A stretch of DNA of 64,000 nucleotides from Marinomonas colpomeniae (GTDB lineage Bacteria; Pseudomonadota; Gammaproteobacteria; Pseudomonadales; Marinomonadaceae): assembly GCF_014803385.1 (NCBI RefSeq), contig NZ_JACYFC010000004.1, positions 310,001 through 374,000 of the forward strand, given 5' to 3'. Made by a program: the position numbers and the translations under genes. Below the pieces are notes generated by a model, which was not told the origin of the DNA, searched no databases, and saw only the letters and a program-made list of their open reading frames with translations. Positions 9,495 to 18,434 of the stretch are shown here, piece by piece (the stretch's first letter is position 1; every line of letters begins with the position of its first letter).

Positions 9495-10148
9495 ATGTTT
9501 TTAAAAAGACAACTCGTAGTTCTAAGTACAATAATGCTTTTGTTAATTAGCTCTCTCGCTTCGGCTTCCACATTATTAATAATGGGAGATAGCCTTAGTG
9601 CAGCCTATAACTTACGACAACAGGATGGCTGGGTTAGTTTACTTGAAAAGCAACTTTCACAATCAAATCCAGAAATAAAAATTGTAAACGCCAGTGTTAG
9701 TGGAGAGACTAGCCAAGGCGGTTTATCTCGTTTTCAACCTCTTTTAGAAACTCACAAACCAACCTGGGTTATATTAGAGTTAGGTCCTAACGATGCTTTA
9801 CGTGGTTATCCATTGAATCAGACCACAATAAATTTAGAAACAATGGTTGAGCAAGCCGAACAGGCAAACTCTACGGTTTTATTAATTGGTAATCAGATTC
9901 CTCAAAATTATGGAAAACGCTACACGCAAATGTTTTTCAACTTGTACAAAGACATTGCTAATAAATACAAGATTGCCTATTTGCCTTTTATGCTTCAAGA
10001 CGTCGCTTTACATAAAGATTTAATGCTAGATGATGGACTACACCCAAATAAGCAGGGTCAAAAAATCGTATTAAATAATATCTTGCCATATTTAGAACCA
10101 TTATTATTAGAAAATAATAAGGACAATAACGATAAGGACAAAACATGA
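9495..10148 (+). CDS. tesA: Multifunctional acyl-CoA thioesterase I / lysophospholipase TesA
   Basis: Periplasmic SGNH hydrolase that cleaves acyl-CoA thioesters and lysophospholipids. The 217-aa protein begins MFLKRQLVVLSTIML with a signal peptide (hydrophobic residues 8-24, ASA cleavage region), then the GDSL block IMGDSLS (nucleophile S33), the oxyanion blocks GETSQGG and LGPNDALRG, and the catalytic Asp/His in DDGLHPN. An upstream in-frame start at 9396 would lie inside ybbA and add 33 unrelated residues before the signal peptide, so I chose the ATG at 9495. Its stop overlaps the next ATG (ATGA). Confidence 0.94.
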   Translation: MFLKRQLVVLSTIMLLLISSLASASTLLIMGDSLSAAYNLRQQDGWVSLLEKQLSQSNPEIKIVNASVSGETSQGGLSRFQPLLETHKPTWVILELGPNDALRGYPLNQTTINLETMVEQAEQANSTVLLIGNQIPQNYGKRYTQMFFNLYKDIANKYKIAYLPFMLQDVALHKDLMLDDGLHPNKQGQKIVLNNILPYLEPLLLENNKDNNDKDKT

Positions 10149-11080
10149 AAGCCGTTTTTTTAGATCGTGGATCTTTTCCTGAATACATAAAAATTCAGTT
10201 ACCTTCTCAAGTGACAGAAGTTGTTGAGTATGAAAATACTCAACAAGATGAAGTTATTGATCGAATAAAAGGTGCCTCAATAGTACTAACCAACAAAGTC
10301 ATTATTAATTCAGAAGCCATTGAAAGTAGTTCTTCATTAAATCTTATTCAGGTTATGGCAACAGGAACGAACAATGTCGATAGCGCTGCCTGTATAAAAA
10401 ACAATATCGCCGTGCAAAATGTCGCTGGGTATTCAACAGTAAGCGTTCCAGAGCACACTTTTTCGATGTTATTAGCGCTTAGAAGAAATTTAGTCTCTTA
10501 TTTAGACGATGTTAAATCTGGAAAATGGTCCTTATCTGATTTTTTTTGTTTCTTAGAACACCCTATTCAAGACCTTAACGGAACAACAATGGTTATTATT
10601 GGTGGGGGGTCACTTGGTCAAAAGGTTGCCGTTATAGCGCAAGCTTTTGGAATGAAGGTGATTTTTGCAGAACGCAAAGGCGTTAATGAGATTAGAAGTG
10701 GGCATATAGATTTTGAAGAGGCACTAAAAATCGCAGACGTCGTTAGCTTACATTGTCCACTAACGGAAGAAACGAGAAGCCTAATAGGCGATGCTGAGTT
10801 ATCTCTTATGAAGCAAAGCGCTCTATTGCTTAACATGAGCCGTGGCGGCATCGTTGACGAGCACGCGTTGTTAAATGCGTTTACAAAAGGAATTATAGCA
10901 GGTGCTGCATTTGATGTTGCTACACAAGAGCCTATGCCGCTAGATAGCCCACTGCAAAAACTAACTCAATATCCTAACTTTCTATTAACACCTCATATCG
11001 CTTGGGCGAGTAATGAGGCAATGCAAACATTAGTCGATATTGCCATACAAAAAATAACCTCTTTTATAGAGACTCATTAA
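10145..11080 (+). CDS. D-2-hydroxyacid dehydrogenase (hydroxypyruvate/glycerate dehydrogenase type)
   Basis: NAD(P)-dependent D-2-hydroxyacid dehydrogenase, 311 aa. The nucleotide-binding glycine motif is GGGSLGQ (about residues 155-162); the catalytic Arg lies in NMSRGGIVDE, the Glu in QEPMP and the His in LTPHIAWAS. The N-terminal substrate domain carries VMATGTNNVD and AGYSTVSVPEH, as in hydroxypyruvate reductases. It lies between tesA and truC with four- and one-base overlaps and is probably in one operon. Substrate (glyoxylate/hydroxypyruvate versus another 2-keto acid) cannot be fixed from sequence. Confidence 0.88.
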   Translation: MKAVFLDRGSFPEYIKIQLPSQVTEVVEYENTQQDEVIDRIKGASIVLTNKVIINSEAIESSSSLNLIQVMATGTNNVDSAACIKNNIAVQNVAGYSTVSVPEHTFSMLLALRRNLVSYLDDVKSGKWSLSDFFCFLEHPIQDLNGTTMVIIGGGSLGQKVAVIAQAFGMKVIFAERKGVNEIRSGHIDFEEALKIADVVSLHCPLTEETRSLIGDAELSLMKQSALLLNMSRGGIVDEHALLNAFTKGIIAGAAFDVATQEPMPLDSPLQKLTQYPNFLLTPHIAWASNEAMQTLVDIAIQKITSFIETH

Positions 11081-11832
11081 TGACTTTGGATATTTTATAT
11101 CAAGATGAATATCTGGTTGCCGTTAATAAACCGGCTGGACTGCTGGTCCATCGAACGCATTTGGCAAAAGATGAAGAAGATGCTGTTGTGCAAAGGTTAC
11201 GAGATCAGACAGGGAAATGGGTATTTCCTGTTCACCGTCTAGATAGAGGAACATCTGGTGTTCTTGTTATGGCTTTCAGTCCCGATATTGCAAGGCGGCT
11301 TTCAGCACAGTTCTCAGAATCCCTAACGAATAAAACCTATCATTGTTTGGTTAGAGGCTTTTGCGAACCTAAAGGTGTTATTAACTACCCTTTAGCAAAG
11401 CTCAATGAACAAAAAGGTCGTTCACGATTTAAAATAGAAGGCACGGAAAAAGAAGCTGAAACACAATTTATACGATTAGCTCACTATCAGTTACCTATAC
11501 CTGTGAGCCGTTACAACAGCATGCGCTTAAGTTGGGTGAAAGTATCACCGAAGCAAGGCCGAAAGCATCAAATCAGGCGTCACTTCAAACACCAACTAAA
11601 TCCTCTTGTGGGTGATTCTTGCTATGGCTGTAGGCACATAAATAAAGTAGTTAAAGGTATTTGGCCAGAAGATTTTAGACTAATGCTTCACGCCTCTAGT
11701 TTAGAATTCATACATCCTATTACCGAATACTCTGTAATTTTAAAAGCACCACTAAGTGATCAGATAACGAATATCCTTAATCGACTTAGCCCTTATGAGG
11801 AGGGTCTAGATGAAAGCTTGAGTGGCCAATAG
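11080..11832 (+). CDS. truC: tRNA pseudouridine(65) synthase TruC
   Basis: RluA-family pseudouridine synthase. The 250-aa protein starts with the family motif LVAVNKPAGLLVH and contains the catalytic block VHRLDRGTSGVLV with the nucleophile D55. Without an S4 domain and with the KQGRKHQIRRHFKH block it fits TruC, which modifies U65 of tRNA-Ile and tRNA-Asp, better than RluA/RluC/RluD. The ATG shares one base with the preceding stop (TAATG). The 3' end overlaps the convergent acetyltransferase by 47 bp. Confidence 0.88.
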   Translation: MTLDILYQDEYLVAVNKPAGLLVHRTHLAKDEEDAVVQRLRDQTGKWVFPVHRLDRGTSGVLVMAFSPDIARRLSAQFSESLTNKTYHCLVRGFCEPKGVINYPLAKLNEQKGRSRFKIEGTEKEAETQFIRLAHYQLPIPVSRYNSMRLSWVKVSPKQGRKHQIRRHFKHQLNPLVGDSCYGCRHINKVVKGIWPEDFRLMLHASSLEFIHPITEYSVILKAPLSDQITNILNRLSPYEEGLDESLSGQ

Positions 11833-12325
11833 CAGACCACCGAAAAACAAAGCTATCATGCATTGCCGATTCAAAATTAATATTGTTTTTGGGAATTTCG
11901 CTAATTTGGAAGCCACAAGAAATAAGCACCTTTATTGATGCGTTATTATGCCCCGCCACCTGAGCGTAGATTTCTTCGACACCATAACTTGACCACAATA
12001 ACAATAAACGCTTAAGAACATACCTAGCAATACCTCGATTATTGCACTCTTTAGCTATTCTGTATGACACTTCTAACGCTTGTGACTTCCCACTTAACGG
12101 CTGGACATTAAAACGCCCTATTAGCATTCCATCAGGTGAAAAAACCAGATAAAATAAACCTTTTAGATTATTACTAAGATGCTGCTTTAAATGATCCTTT
12201 GTCTCTAGGCTTAGCTCTTCTTCTGTTAAAAATTGGCCAAACCAATCTCTATTACAAAATTCAAACTGTAAAATGTCATCCAAATCTAATTCTGTAGCTT
12301 GTCGAATAATAATTGTTTTTTTCAT
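11786..12325 (-). CDS. GNAT family N-acetyltransferase
   Basis: A GCN5-related acetyltransferase of about 179 aa that transfers acetyl from acetyl-CoA to an unknown amine. It begins MKKTIIIRQATELDLDDIL, the usual beta-1/alpha-1 start, and holds the acetyl-CoA region around YRIAKECNNRGIARYVLKRLL and the C-terminal NNASIKVLISCGF block (RimJ/RimL-like). An in-frame start at 12496 would add 57 residues without similarity and overlap the divergent yciH start, so the ATG at 12325 is preferred. Its 3' end runs 47 bp into truC on the opposite strand. Confidence 0.85.
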   Translation of the reverse strand: MKKTIIIRQATELDLDDILQFEFCNRDWFGQFLTEEELSLETKDHLKQHLSNNLKGLFYLVFSPDGMLIGRFNVQPLSGKSQALEVSYRIAKECNNRGIARYVLKRLLLLWSSYGVEEIYAQVAGHNNASIKVLISCGFQISEIPKNNINFESAMHDSFVFRWSAIGHSSFHLDPPHKG

Positions 12326-12468
12326 ACTCTGATTCGCATAAAAGTCTGGTGACATCGTTAGCTTAGTGTAGTTATTGAATAAATGCTGAATAATGCTTTT
12401 TTTACCTGAATCACTTTGGTCTAAATGGTAATATGTATTGCATTCAAAGGGTCTTATAGGTGTAATCC

Positions 12469-12813
12469 ATGAAGAATCGAAATCTAGTATATTCAACAGA
12501 TCAAGGCCGGCTTTGCTCTGATTGCGAACAACCTATCTCTGACTGTAAATGCAAAAGTGATCAAACGATTGGAGATGGTAACGTTCTTATTGCTTTAGAA
12601 ACGAAAGGCCGTAAAGGTAAAGGCGTAACAACGATCAAAGGCCTCCCTCTCACCGAAGAGGCTCTCAAACAGCTAGGCAAAAAATTAAAAGCACAATGTG
12701 GAACTGGCGGCTCGGTTAAAGACGGACAAATTGAGATTCAAGGCGATAACCGTGAAAAAGTGAAGTCCTTACTTGAAGTAGCAGGTTATAAGAGCAAACT
12801 TTTTGGTCGTTAA
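12469..12813 (+). CDS. yciH: SUI1/eIF1-like translation factor YciH
   Basis: A 114-aa protein with the YciH signature: a short N-terminal region with cysteines (CSDCEQPISDCKC) followed by a SUI1/eIF1 fold (about residues 40-114) including LETKGRKGKGVTTIKGLPL, LKAQCGTGGSVKDG and GDNREKVKSLLEVAGY. YciH binds the 30S subunit and acts on start-site fidelity and general translation in E. coli. ATG at 12469. It is a single gene divergent from the acetyltransferase. Confidence 0.93.
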   Translation: MKNRNLVYSTDQGRLCSDCEQPISDCKCKSDQTIGDGNVLIALETKGRKGKGVTTIKGLPLTEEALKQLGKKLKAQCGTGGSVKDGQIEIQGDNREKVKSLLEVAGYKSKLFGR

Positions 12814-12961
12814 TTCGCTATTTTTACTTATTAGATCTAGAATGTTATTTTATGTAAGTGCAAAATTTAATCAGTATCATAGGCATGCAGTGATATTAAA
12901 CGGTATAGATCACTGTAATAACGGAGCATCTCAGTGATGATTAATAACAACAGAGGATTCG

Positions 12962-13972
12962 ATGTTCCAGCATAACAAAAAGCAAGCCAGCCAATTAATG
13001 CGCTCTGCTATCCCCTTAATGGCTAAATTAGATATTCCACCTACGCCATACAACTATGGTATTTGGTATGAATATTCTTCTAACAGAAGTCCAGAGCTGA
13101 ATCAGGTAGTCGATCGCGCCCTGCGCCGATTCGGCAGTTTGCCTGCGTTTGTTTCCCAAGAGCTTTTTAGTGAGTTTCTCTTATCTGAAGAATTTCAATA
13201 TGCCCATCGTCAAGGGCCAGTACTTAAGCAGATAACAGAAGATCTAGAAACGGAGACCCATTCTGTTTCTGATGAACTAAACCAGTTTCAAAGCACCGTT
13301 GGTAAAGCAAAGCAAATACTTCAAAAAAGCAATGATCCTAAACAACTAGGACAAATTGCCTCTTTATTAGAGCAAACGGCCTTTAAAACGAATCAAATAG
13401 TTGAGCAATTTAGCCAAACACTCATCACTGCTCAAGAAGAGTTAGCAGCAATAAGAGCGGAACTTCTTGATGCTAAGAAAAGTACAGAAACGGATCCTTT
13501 AACATTACTAGCGAATGAAAAGGGTTTTGAGCGCACCTTGTTTTCTCTAGTCCCTTACTCAGAAGACGACTTAACACTACTTCTCATTGATATCGATGAT
13601 CTTGGCGTAATAAATCAAGAATATGGCAAAAAGGTAGGCACATCTCTTATCCGATACCTCTCAAAACTCTTATTAGGGGCGTTACCAAAAGGCGGTTCGA
13701 TAGCTCGTTTAACGGGAGGTCGATTTGCTATGCTACTTAGTGAAACAGAGTTAAGCGTAGCCTCTCAATTTGCAGAAAAGTTGAGACATGACGTGTCTAT
13801 ACAGAAAATACGTTATAAAAACTCGAAACTTCTACTTAGACAAGTAACTGTATCCATTGGCGTATCGACACTTTTTGGTGATGAAAGCCCTAATGAACTT
13901 ATTGAAAAAGCACAACATCATTTAGTTTACGCAAAACGCTCTGGTAAGAACTGTGTCATTCATAACGAATAA
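12962..13972 (+). CDS. GGDEF-domain protein with degenerate signature (TGGRF)
   Basis: A 336-aa cytoplasmic protein. Residues 1-170 form a helical sensor-like region seen in a class of stand-alone GGDEF proteins (PLMAKLDIPPTPYNYGIWYEY). Residues 175-335 form a GGDEF fold: TDPLTLLANEKGF, LLIDIDDLGVINQEYG with metal-site aspartates, and SIGVST near the end. The signature itself reads TGGRF (residues 251-255; 13712-13726) instead of GG(D/E)EF, so diguanylate cyclase activity is doubtful; an effector or scaffold role is possible. No I-site RxxD is evident before it. The thioesterase gene follows after 28 bp. Confidence 0.85.
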   Translation: MFQHNKKQASQLMRSAIPLMAKLDIPPTPYNYGIWYEYSSNRSPELNQVVDRALRRFGSLPAFVSQELFSEFLLSEEFQYAHRQGPVLKQITEDLETETHSVSDELNQFQSTVGKAKQILQKSNDPKQLGQIASLLEQTAFKTNQIVEQFSQTLITAQEELAAIRAELLDAKKSTETDPLTLLANEKGFERTLFSLVPYSEDDLTLLLIDIDDLGVINQEYGKKVGTSLIRYLSKLLLGALPKGGSIARLTGGRFAMLLSETELSVASQFAEKLRHDVSIQKIRYKNSKLLLRQVTVSIGVSTLFGDESPNELIEKAQHHLVYAKRSGKNCVIHNE

Positions 13973-14000
13973 GAAATATGTCATTTTATAAGGCAGTAGC

Positions 14001-14408
14001 ATGCAAAATAATTTAGAGCAGTCGAATCGAGTTTTTTTTGAAGTGCGAGATTATGAGTGTGATATGCAAGGCATAGTGAACAACGCTGTTTATCAAAACT
14101 ACCTAGAGCATGCTCGACATCAGTTCATTAAATCTAAAGGGTTAGATTTTGCTGAAATAACCAAACAAGGCATAAACCTTGTTCTGATCAAAGCGGAATT
14201 AGAATACAAACGCTCGCTAAAAAGCAGCGATACCTTCTATATACAGACCACGGTTGAGCGGACGTCAAAACTAAAATTCGCCTTTCATCAAACTGTCCAT
14301 CGTATCGCTGACGATCAACTTATGCTCAAAGCAACAATGACAGTGACATCAACAACACCAGAAGGTCGCCCTATCGTATTTGAGCAAGTACATTTATTAT
14401 TAGACTAA
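14001..14408 (+). CDS. YbgC/FadM-like 4-hydroxybenzoyl-CoA thioesterase family protein
   Basis: A 135-aa single hotdog-fold acyl-CoA thioesterase. The active-site region reads EVRDYECDMQGIVNNAVYQ, with D21 at the catalytic position of the YbgC/4HBT family, followed by NYLEHARHQFI. YbgC is normally encoded directly upstream of tolQ; that slot is empty in this window (see tolQ), so this unlinked paralogue could serve the same role, but FadM-like function is equally possible. A strong bidirectional terminator follows at about 14454-14488. Confidence 0.82.
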   Translation: MQNNLEQSNRVFFEVRDYECDMQGIVNNAVYQNYLEHARHQFIKSKGLDFAEITKQGINLVLIKAELEYKRSLKSSDTFYIQTTVERTSKLKFAFHQTVHRIADDQLMLKATMTVTSTTPEGRPIVFEQVHLLLD

Positions 14409-14453
14409 ATCTTCGATCATTGATTATTAATAGTCTTTATTAAATTCCAGACA

Positions 14454-14488
14454 TAAAAAAACCGTTTCATTTCTGAAACGGTTTTTTT
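14454..14488. terminator. Bidirectional Rho-independent terminator
   Basis: A perfect AAACCG-type stem (AAACCGTTTCA / TGAAACGGTTT) flanked by an A run on the left and a T run on the right, so it can end the thioesterase transcript on + and the tRNA-Ser transcript on -. Confidence 0.85.
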
Positions 14489-14519
14489 ATCGCCAGAGTA
14501 AAGCTTTCTGACTAAATAA

Positions 14520-14607
14520 TGGCGGTGAGCAAGAGATTCGAACTCTTGATGCCTTTCGACATACACGCTTTCCAGGCGTGCTCCTTCGGCCGCTCGGACA
14601 GCTCACC
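14520..14607 (-). tRNA. tRNA-Ser (anticodon GGA)
   Basis: On the minus strand the 88-nt sequence starts GGTGAGCTGTCCGAG and ends CTCACCGCCA with an encoded CCA. The anticodon stem-loop CACGC-CTGGAAA-GCGTG gives anticodon GGA (serine). The long variable arm expected of a class II tRNA is present, as is the T-loop GTTCGAATC. Confidence 0.97.
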
Positions 14608-14698
14608 AAAACAATTCACGCTATGCGTAATTTGTGCCGCACATAATAGTGATGAAGGAATAAAATTGCAACATTTTTAACTAAATTAGCCTTTAAAA

Positions 14699-15265
14699 TT
14701 AATCTCTTACCCACTCTAAGTGCTCTTCTAGTTTGGTATCTAAAATCGGCTTAGCGGCAGTTATTGGCGTTCCTACATAAATGAGTCCAATTATCTGATC
14801 ATTTTCTTCAAGAGATAGTAGCTCTTTTGTTTTTTGAGTAAAGCATGCAGGACCACTGCGCCACATTCCCCCATAACCAAGAGCATTAAGACCTAACAAA
14901 ACTTGCTGAGCAGCTGCTGAGGCAGCCATAACTTGCTCTATAGAAGGAACTTTAGGGTTCTCTTGAATACGTGCGTACACTAGTAGTATGGCTGGTGCAC
15001 GATAGGCTTTTTTGATAAATCCTTCTTCTTTGCTTTTAGGCATGCTATCCACTTCATTTAGTGCATGATGCCAGTAGACTTGACCTAGCTTAGCTCTACC
15101 CTCGCCTTCATATATACGAAACCTCCAGGGCTTCAAATTACCATGATCAGCAGCTCGACTAGCTGCATCTAGAACTAACTCCCAATCGCTTTGGCTAGGC
15201 GCTGGCGCCTCAAGAGAAGGTTGAGATACACGATTACGCATAAATTCTATAAATTCTTTACTCAT
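14699..15265 (-). CDS. YdjA-like FMN nitroreductase
   Basis: A 188-aa nitroreductase-fold protein close to E. coli YdjA (183 aa), a small FMN enzyme. Visible blocks are the N-terminal FMN-binding region ASRAADHGNLKPWRFRIYEG, the MAASAAAQQVLLGLNALGYGGMWRSG helix, and the C-terminal IIGLIYVGTP. The natural substrate is unknown. ATG at 15265. It stands alone between tRNA-Ser and the divergent coiled-coil gene. Confidence 0.88.
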   Translation of the reverse strand: MSKEFIEFMRNRVSQPSLEAPAPSQSDWELVLDAASRAADHGNLKPWRFRIYEGEGRAKLGQVYWHHALNEVDSMPKSKEEGFIKKAYRAPAILLVYARIQENPKVPSIEQVMAASAAAQQVLLGLNALGYGGMWRSGPACFTQKTKELLSLEENDQIIGLIYVGTPITAAKPILDTKLEEHLEWVRD

Positions 15266-15376
15266 AAAAGACAGTATTCCGTTAGTATTAGAAGAAAGCA
15301 GTAAGCAAACCTTTTTAACTACTGCATCTAAACAATAATGAATATCATACCTATTAATTTTGGTCTAGGGGGTTTT

Positions 15377-16897
15377 ATGTCAAAGTGGTTGATTTGGACA
15401 CTGCTTGAGCTCACCACATTTCTTCTATTAGCTAATGTTACTTTCTTAGTCTTGTCACACTTACTCAAAAAGAAACACCAAGAGAATACAGTAAAAGAAC
15501 AAGAAGCCTCATCGGAAGATGTTACTTCGGACAATACAGAAGTGTCCGAAAACCAGAATGCCTTTAAGCATCTTGCGCATCATTTAGATCTGCAAATAAA
15601 TCACGCCGCTGACAGTATTCGCCTTTATCATGAAGATCAGCACGAGACCAATACACTAAAATTATGGGGCACCATACTTAAGGCTGAAAGAGCGATTGTA
15701 TTAAATCAAGCCAGTGCAACCCCTAAGCCTATATTAAATCGCTTCCTAGCCAACTTACTCTATGCTTTGTCTGCACCAAAATTACAAACAACAGACACAA
15801 ATGAATTAAATAAAAATCTAAAAGATATGGAAGAGGAATTCTTGCAAGCATCTGAACTCCTGGTAACCAAGGAGTCATTAACCAAAAACCAATTATTGTT
15901 AAATGAAGATTTACGAAAAAATATAGATAGAGCAACAAAGCGAGTAAATCAGTTAGGCATAAAGCAAGTAGAGCTAGTTCGCCTACAAGCTGAAATTGAT
16001 GAATTGCAAAAGAAAATAAAAAAAATAGAAGCTACACAAAAAGAAAGCGCTACTGATTATGGCGAAGTTCAGCTGCATGCACCTGAAATTAAAAAAATTC
16101 AAAATTCAATGAGCAATACATCATTTAAACAAATATCAACGTTGAGCAGCCTATCCAACAGACAAAAAATGGTTATTGATCAACTTAAGAATGAAATTGA
16201 GAAAACATTGAAAAGCAATAACTCTCAAGGTGCATTAGAAGCCCAAAAAGTAGCGATAGCAAAAATGGAAAGAATGTCAGAAGAGTCAGAATCTCTTATT
16301 CTACAATTAGATAACGAACTTAAATCATCCAACCTTTCCATCACTTCTTTAAAACAGGACATCAATGCAAAGGATATTAAAATAGCGGAAATGGAGGCAC
16401 AGTTATCTAGTAATAATGAAACTGCAATAGGTAATCTTCAAACACTACATGTAAACAAAAAAGAAACGCTTAATTCGCTTCGTACTGGATTGGACACTGC
16501 ACTAGAAAATATGCCAACAGACGGTCTAATTGAGCAAGATAAAGACACTAAAATGTTAGAGCGCTTACTGCTTGAGTCTGAAACATGCGTAACATTGTTA
16601 GCACAAGAACTAGACTCAGCAGAAGACACTAACAATGAGCTCAAAGCAAAGGTTGAAGCACTACATAGTGATAGTAAAACCACATCAGCCGAGTCTAAGT
16701 CACTTCTAGAGCAGCGAGAAAAAAATAGAACATTAGTACAACAAACAACGGATCTGAAGAATAAACTACTCGAGATTGCAACGAGTAAGAATCATCAAGA
16801 ATTAAGAGTGACGTATAATAAAAAGAGTCTTGAATGCGATAGGCTGCAATTGGCTTTTTCTGACCTGGAAATTAAATACCTAAAGACTCTTAACTAA
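15377..16897 (+). CDS. Membrane-anchored coiled-coil protein of unknown function
   Basis: I do not recognise this family. The 506-aa protein has one N-terminal membrane segment (about residues 5-28, MSKWLIWTLLELTTFLLLAN) followed by KKKH, which suggests the rest is cytoplasmic, and then a predicted long coiled coil rich in Leu/Glu/Lys/Asn (about residues 130-500, e.g. LVRLQAEIDELQKKIKKIE). An in-frame ATG 39 bp upstream exists, but AGGGGG lies 5-10 bp before the ATG at 15377, which decides the start. It converges with nadA 24 bp away. Possible roles in cell-envelope or division scaffolding are guesses. Confidence 0.7.
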   Translation: MSKWLIWTLLELTTFLLLANVTFLVLSHLLKKKHQENTVKEQEASSEDVTSDNTEVSENQNAFKHLAHHLDLQINHAADSIRLYHEDQHETNTLKLWGTILKAERAIVLNQASATPKPILNRFLANLLYALSAPKLQTTDTNELNKNLKDMEEEFLQASELLVTKESLTKNQLLLNEDLRKNIDRATKRVNQLGIKQVELVRLQAEIDELQKKIKKIEATQKESATDYGEVQLHAPEIKKIQNSMSNTSFKQISTLSSLSNRQKMVIDQLKNEIEKTLKSNNSQGALEAQKVAIAKMERMSEESESLILQLDNELKSSNLSITSLKQDINAKDIKIAEMEAQLSSNNETAIGNLQTLHVNKKETLNSLRTGLDTALENMPTDGLIEQDKDTKMLERLLLESETCVTLLAQELDSAEDTNNELKAKVEALHSDSKTTSAESKSLLEQREKNRTLVQQTTDLKNKLLEIATSKNHQELRVTYNKKSLECDRLQLAFSDLEIKYLKTLN

Positions 16898-16920
16898 AAG
16901 CCTTTAGGTAAGTGGCCATT

Positions 16921-17964
16921 TTATATTTTGAAATCCAACATTCGTTGAAGAGGTACAAGTGCTTTTACTCTGGTTTCTTCAGGAATATGAATCTGACCAG
17001 TATTATCCCTAAGTGAATCACGGAGCATTTCTAAGCTATTCAATGCCATCCAAGGGCAATGAGCACAACTCCTGCAACTCGCACCAGTTCCAGCAGTAGG
17101 AGCTGCTATAAAACGTTTTTCTGGTGAAGCCTGTTTCATCTTATAAAATATGCCACGGTCTGTTGCCACTATAAAAGTGCTGTTACTCATTTTTTTCGAT
17201 GCACTTAATAACTGTGATGTTGAGCCCACAACATCAGCTAGAGCTACCACAGGCTCTGGTGACTCAGGGTGAACAAGCACAGCAGCATCAGGATAGACCA
17301 TTTTCAAATCTAAAATGCCTTTTGCTTTAAATTCTTCATGGACAATGCATGCGCCATCCCAAAGAATCATATCTGCGCCAGTTTCTCTTTGAATGTAACC
17401 ACCTAAATGCTGGTCAGGTGCCCAAATTATTTTTTCACCTTGATCAACAAGATGCTCAACAACATCCAGAGCAATACTTGAAGTAACGACCCAGTCAGCT
17501 CGAGCCTTTACAGCTGCAGAAGTATTTGCATACACAACAACTTTTCGATCAGGGTATTGATCACAAAATGCTGAAAACTCTTCAATTGGGCACCCGATAT
17601 CTAGTGAGCAGGTAGCTTCTAGTGTAGGCATTATAACATTCTTTTCTGGGCTCAAAATTTTAGAGGTTTCACCCATAAACTTTACGCCAGCAACAACTAG
17701 CGTTGTCGCGTCATGGTTCGCACCAAAGCGCGCCATTTCTAATGAGTCAGCAATAACACCGCCAGTCTCCTCAGCTAATTCTTGGATAGCATCTTCTGTA
17801 TAGTAATGAGCAACGAGAACGGCGTCTTTTTGTTTAAGTAGAGATTTAATTTCAGCGCGGAGTTCTTCATTATCAACAGGATCACTTTCCAATCGACTTT
17901 CAGCGTCAGATAAATATTTCTGAACGGTCTCACGAAGTGCAATTTTATTGAAAAGTTCGGACAT
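16921..17964 (-). CDS. nadA: Quinolinate synthase A (4Fe-4S)
   Basis: NadA condenses iminoaspartate and dihydroxyacetone phosphate to quinolinate in de novo NAD synthesis. The 347-aa length matches E. coli. The three cluster cysteine regions are visible: [20 protein letters not shown] and [13 protein letters not shown]. Substrate-site blocks [16 protein letters not shown] and [11 protein letters not shown] are present. An ORF extending to a GTG at 18090 reads through a tRNA-Lys gene and is artefactual; the ATG at 17964 gives [12 protein letters not shown] and is preceded by AAGGGG. It lies downstream of the tRNA-Lys cluster, in the cpoB-tRNA-Lys-nadA order common in related bacteria. Confidence 0.95.
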   Translation of the reverse strand: MSELFNKIALRETVQKYLSDAESRLESDPVDNEELRAEIKSLLKQKDAVLVAHYYTEDAIQELAEETGGVIADSLEMARFGANHDATTLVVAGVKFMGETSKILSPEKNVIMPTLEATCSLDIGCPIEEFSAFCDQYPDRKVVVYANTSAAVKARADWVVTSSIALDVVEHLVDQGEKIIWAPDQHLGGYIQRETGADMILWDGACIVHEEFKAKGILDLKMVYPDAAVLVHPESPEPVVALADVVGSTSQLLSASKKMSNSTFIVATDRGIFYKMKQASPEKRFIAAPTAGTGASCRSCAHCPWMALNSLEMLRDSLRDNTGQIHIPEETRVKALVPLQRMLDFKI

Positions 17965-18005
17965 ATCATTACCCCTTAAGAAACTGGGAGCGGCATGAGT
18001 GTTTT

Positions 18006-18081
18006 TGGTGGGTCGTACTGGATTCGAACCAGTGACCAATTGATTAAAAGTCAACTGCTCTACCAACTGAGCTAACGACCC
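18006..18081 (-). tRNA. tRNA-Lys (anticodon TTT), copy 1
   Basis: 76 nt on the minus strand from GGGTCGTTAGCTCAGTTGG to ACGACCCACCA, CCA encoded. Anticodon loop CTTTTAA gives TTT. Identical to the three copies that follow, spaced every 104 bp. Confidence 0.97.
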
Positions 18082-18109
18082 AAAAATCACAAAAGGAATA
18101 AAAAAATGT

Positions 18110-18185
18110 TGGTGGGTCGTACTGGATTCGAACCAGTGACCAATTGATTAAAAGTCAACTGCTCTACCAACTGAGCTAACGACCC
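18110..18185 (-). tRNA. tRNA-Lys (anticodon TTT), copy 2
   Basis: Identical 76-nt tRNA-Lys with encoded CCA, 28 bp from copy 1. Confidence 0.97.
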
Positions 18186-18213
18186 AACAATCACAAAAGG
18201 AATAAAAAAATGT

Positions 18214-18289
18214 TGGTGGGTCGTACTGGATTCGAACCAGTGACCAATTGATTAAAAGTCAACTGCTCTACCAACTGAGCTAACGACCC
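18214..18289 (-). tRNA. tRNA-Lys (anticodon TTT), copy 3
   Basis: Identical 76-nt tRNA-Lys. The spacer to copy 2 differs from the others by at most one base. Confidence 0.97.
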
Positions 18290-18317
18290 AAAAATCACAA
18301 AAGGAATAAAAAAATGT

Positions 18318-18393
18318 TGGTGGGTCGTACTGGATTCGAACCAGTGACCAATTGATTAAAAGTCAACTGCTCTACCAACTGAGCTAACGACCC
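18318..18393 (-). tRNA. tRNA-Lys (anticodon TTT), copy 4
   Basis: Identical 76-nt tRNA-Lys and the promoter-proximal one of the four on the minus strand. It lies directly downstream of cpoB, so the cluster may be read from the tol operon or from its own promoter in the 18394-18434 gap. Confidence 0.97.
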
Positions 18394-18434
18394 AACGGGT
18401 TGCGTATATTACAGACACCGTTGAGGATTGCAAG

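Noticed and set aside
12326-12496. 57-residue extension of the acetyltransferase
   Set aside because: No GNAT similarity and overlaps the divergent yciH start.
17965-18090. N-terminal extension of nadA starting with GTG at 18090
   Set aside because: It reads through a tRNA-Lys gene ([17 protein letters not shown] is the typical conceptual translation of one) and has no similarity to NadA.
18006-18393. Possible CRISPR-like array (regular 104-bp spacing)
   Set aside because: The repeats are tRNA-Lys genes with tRNA structure and encoded CCA.
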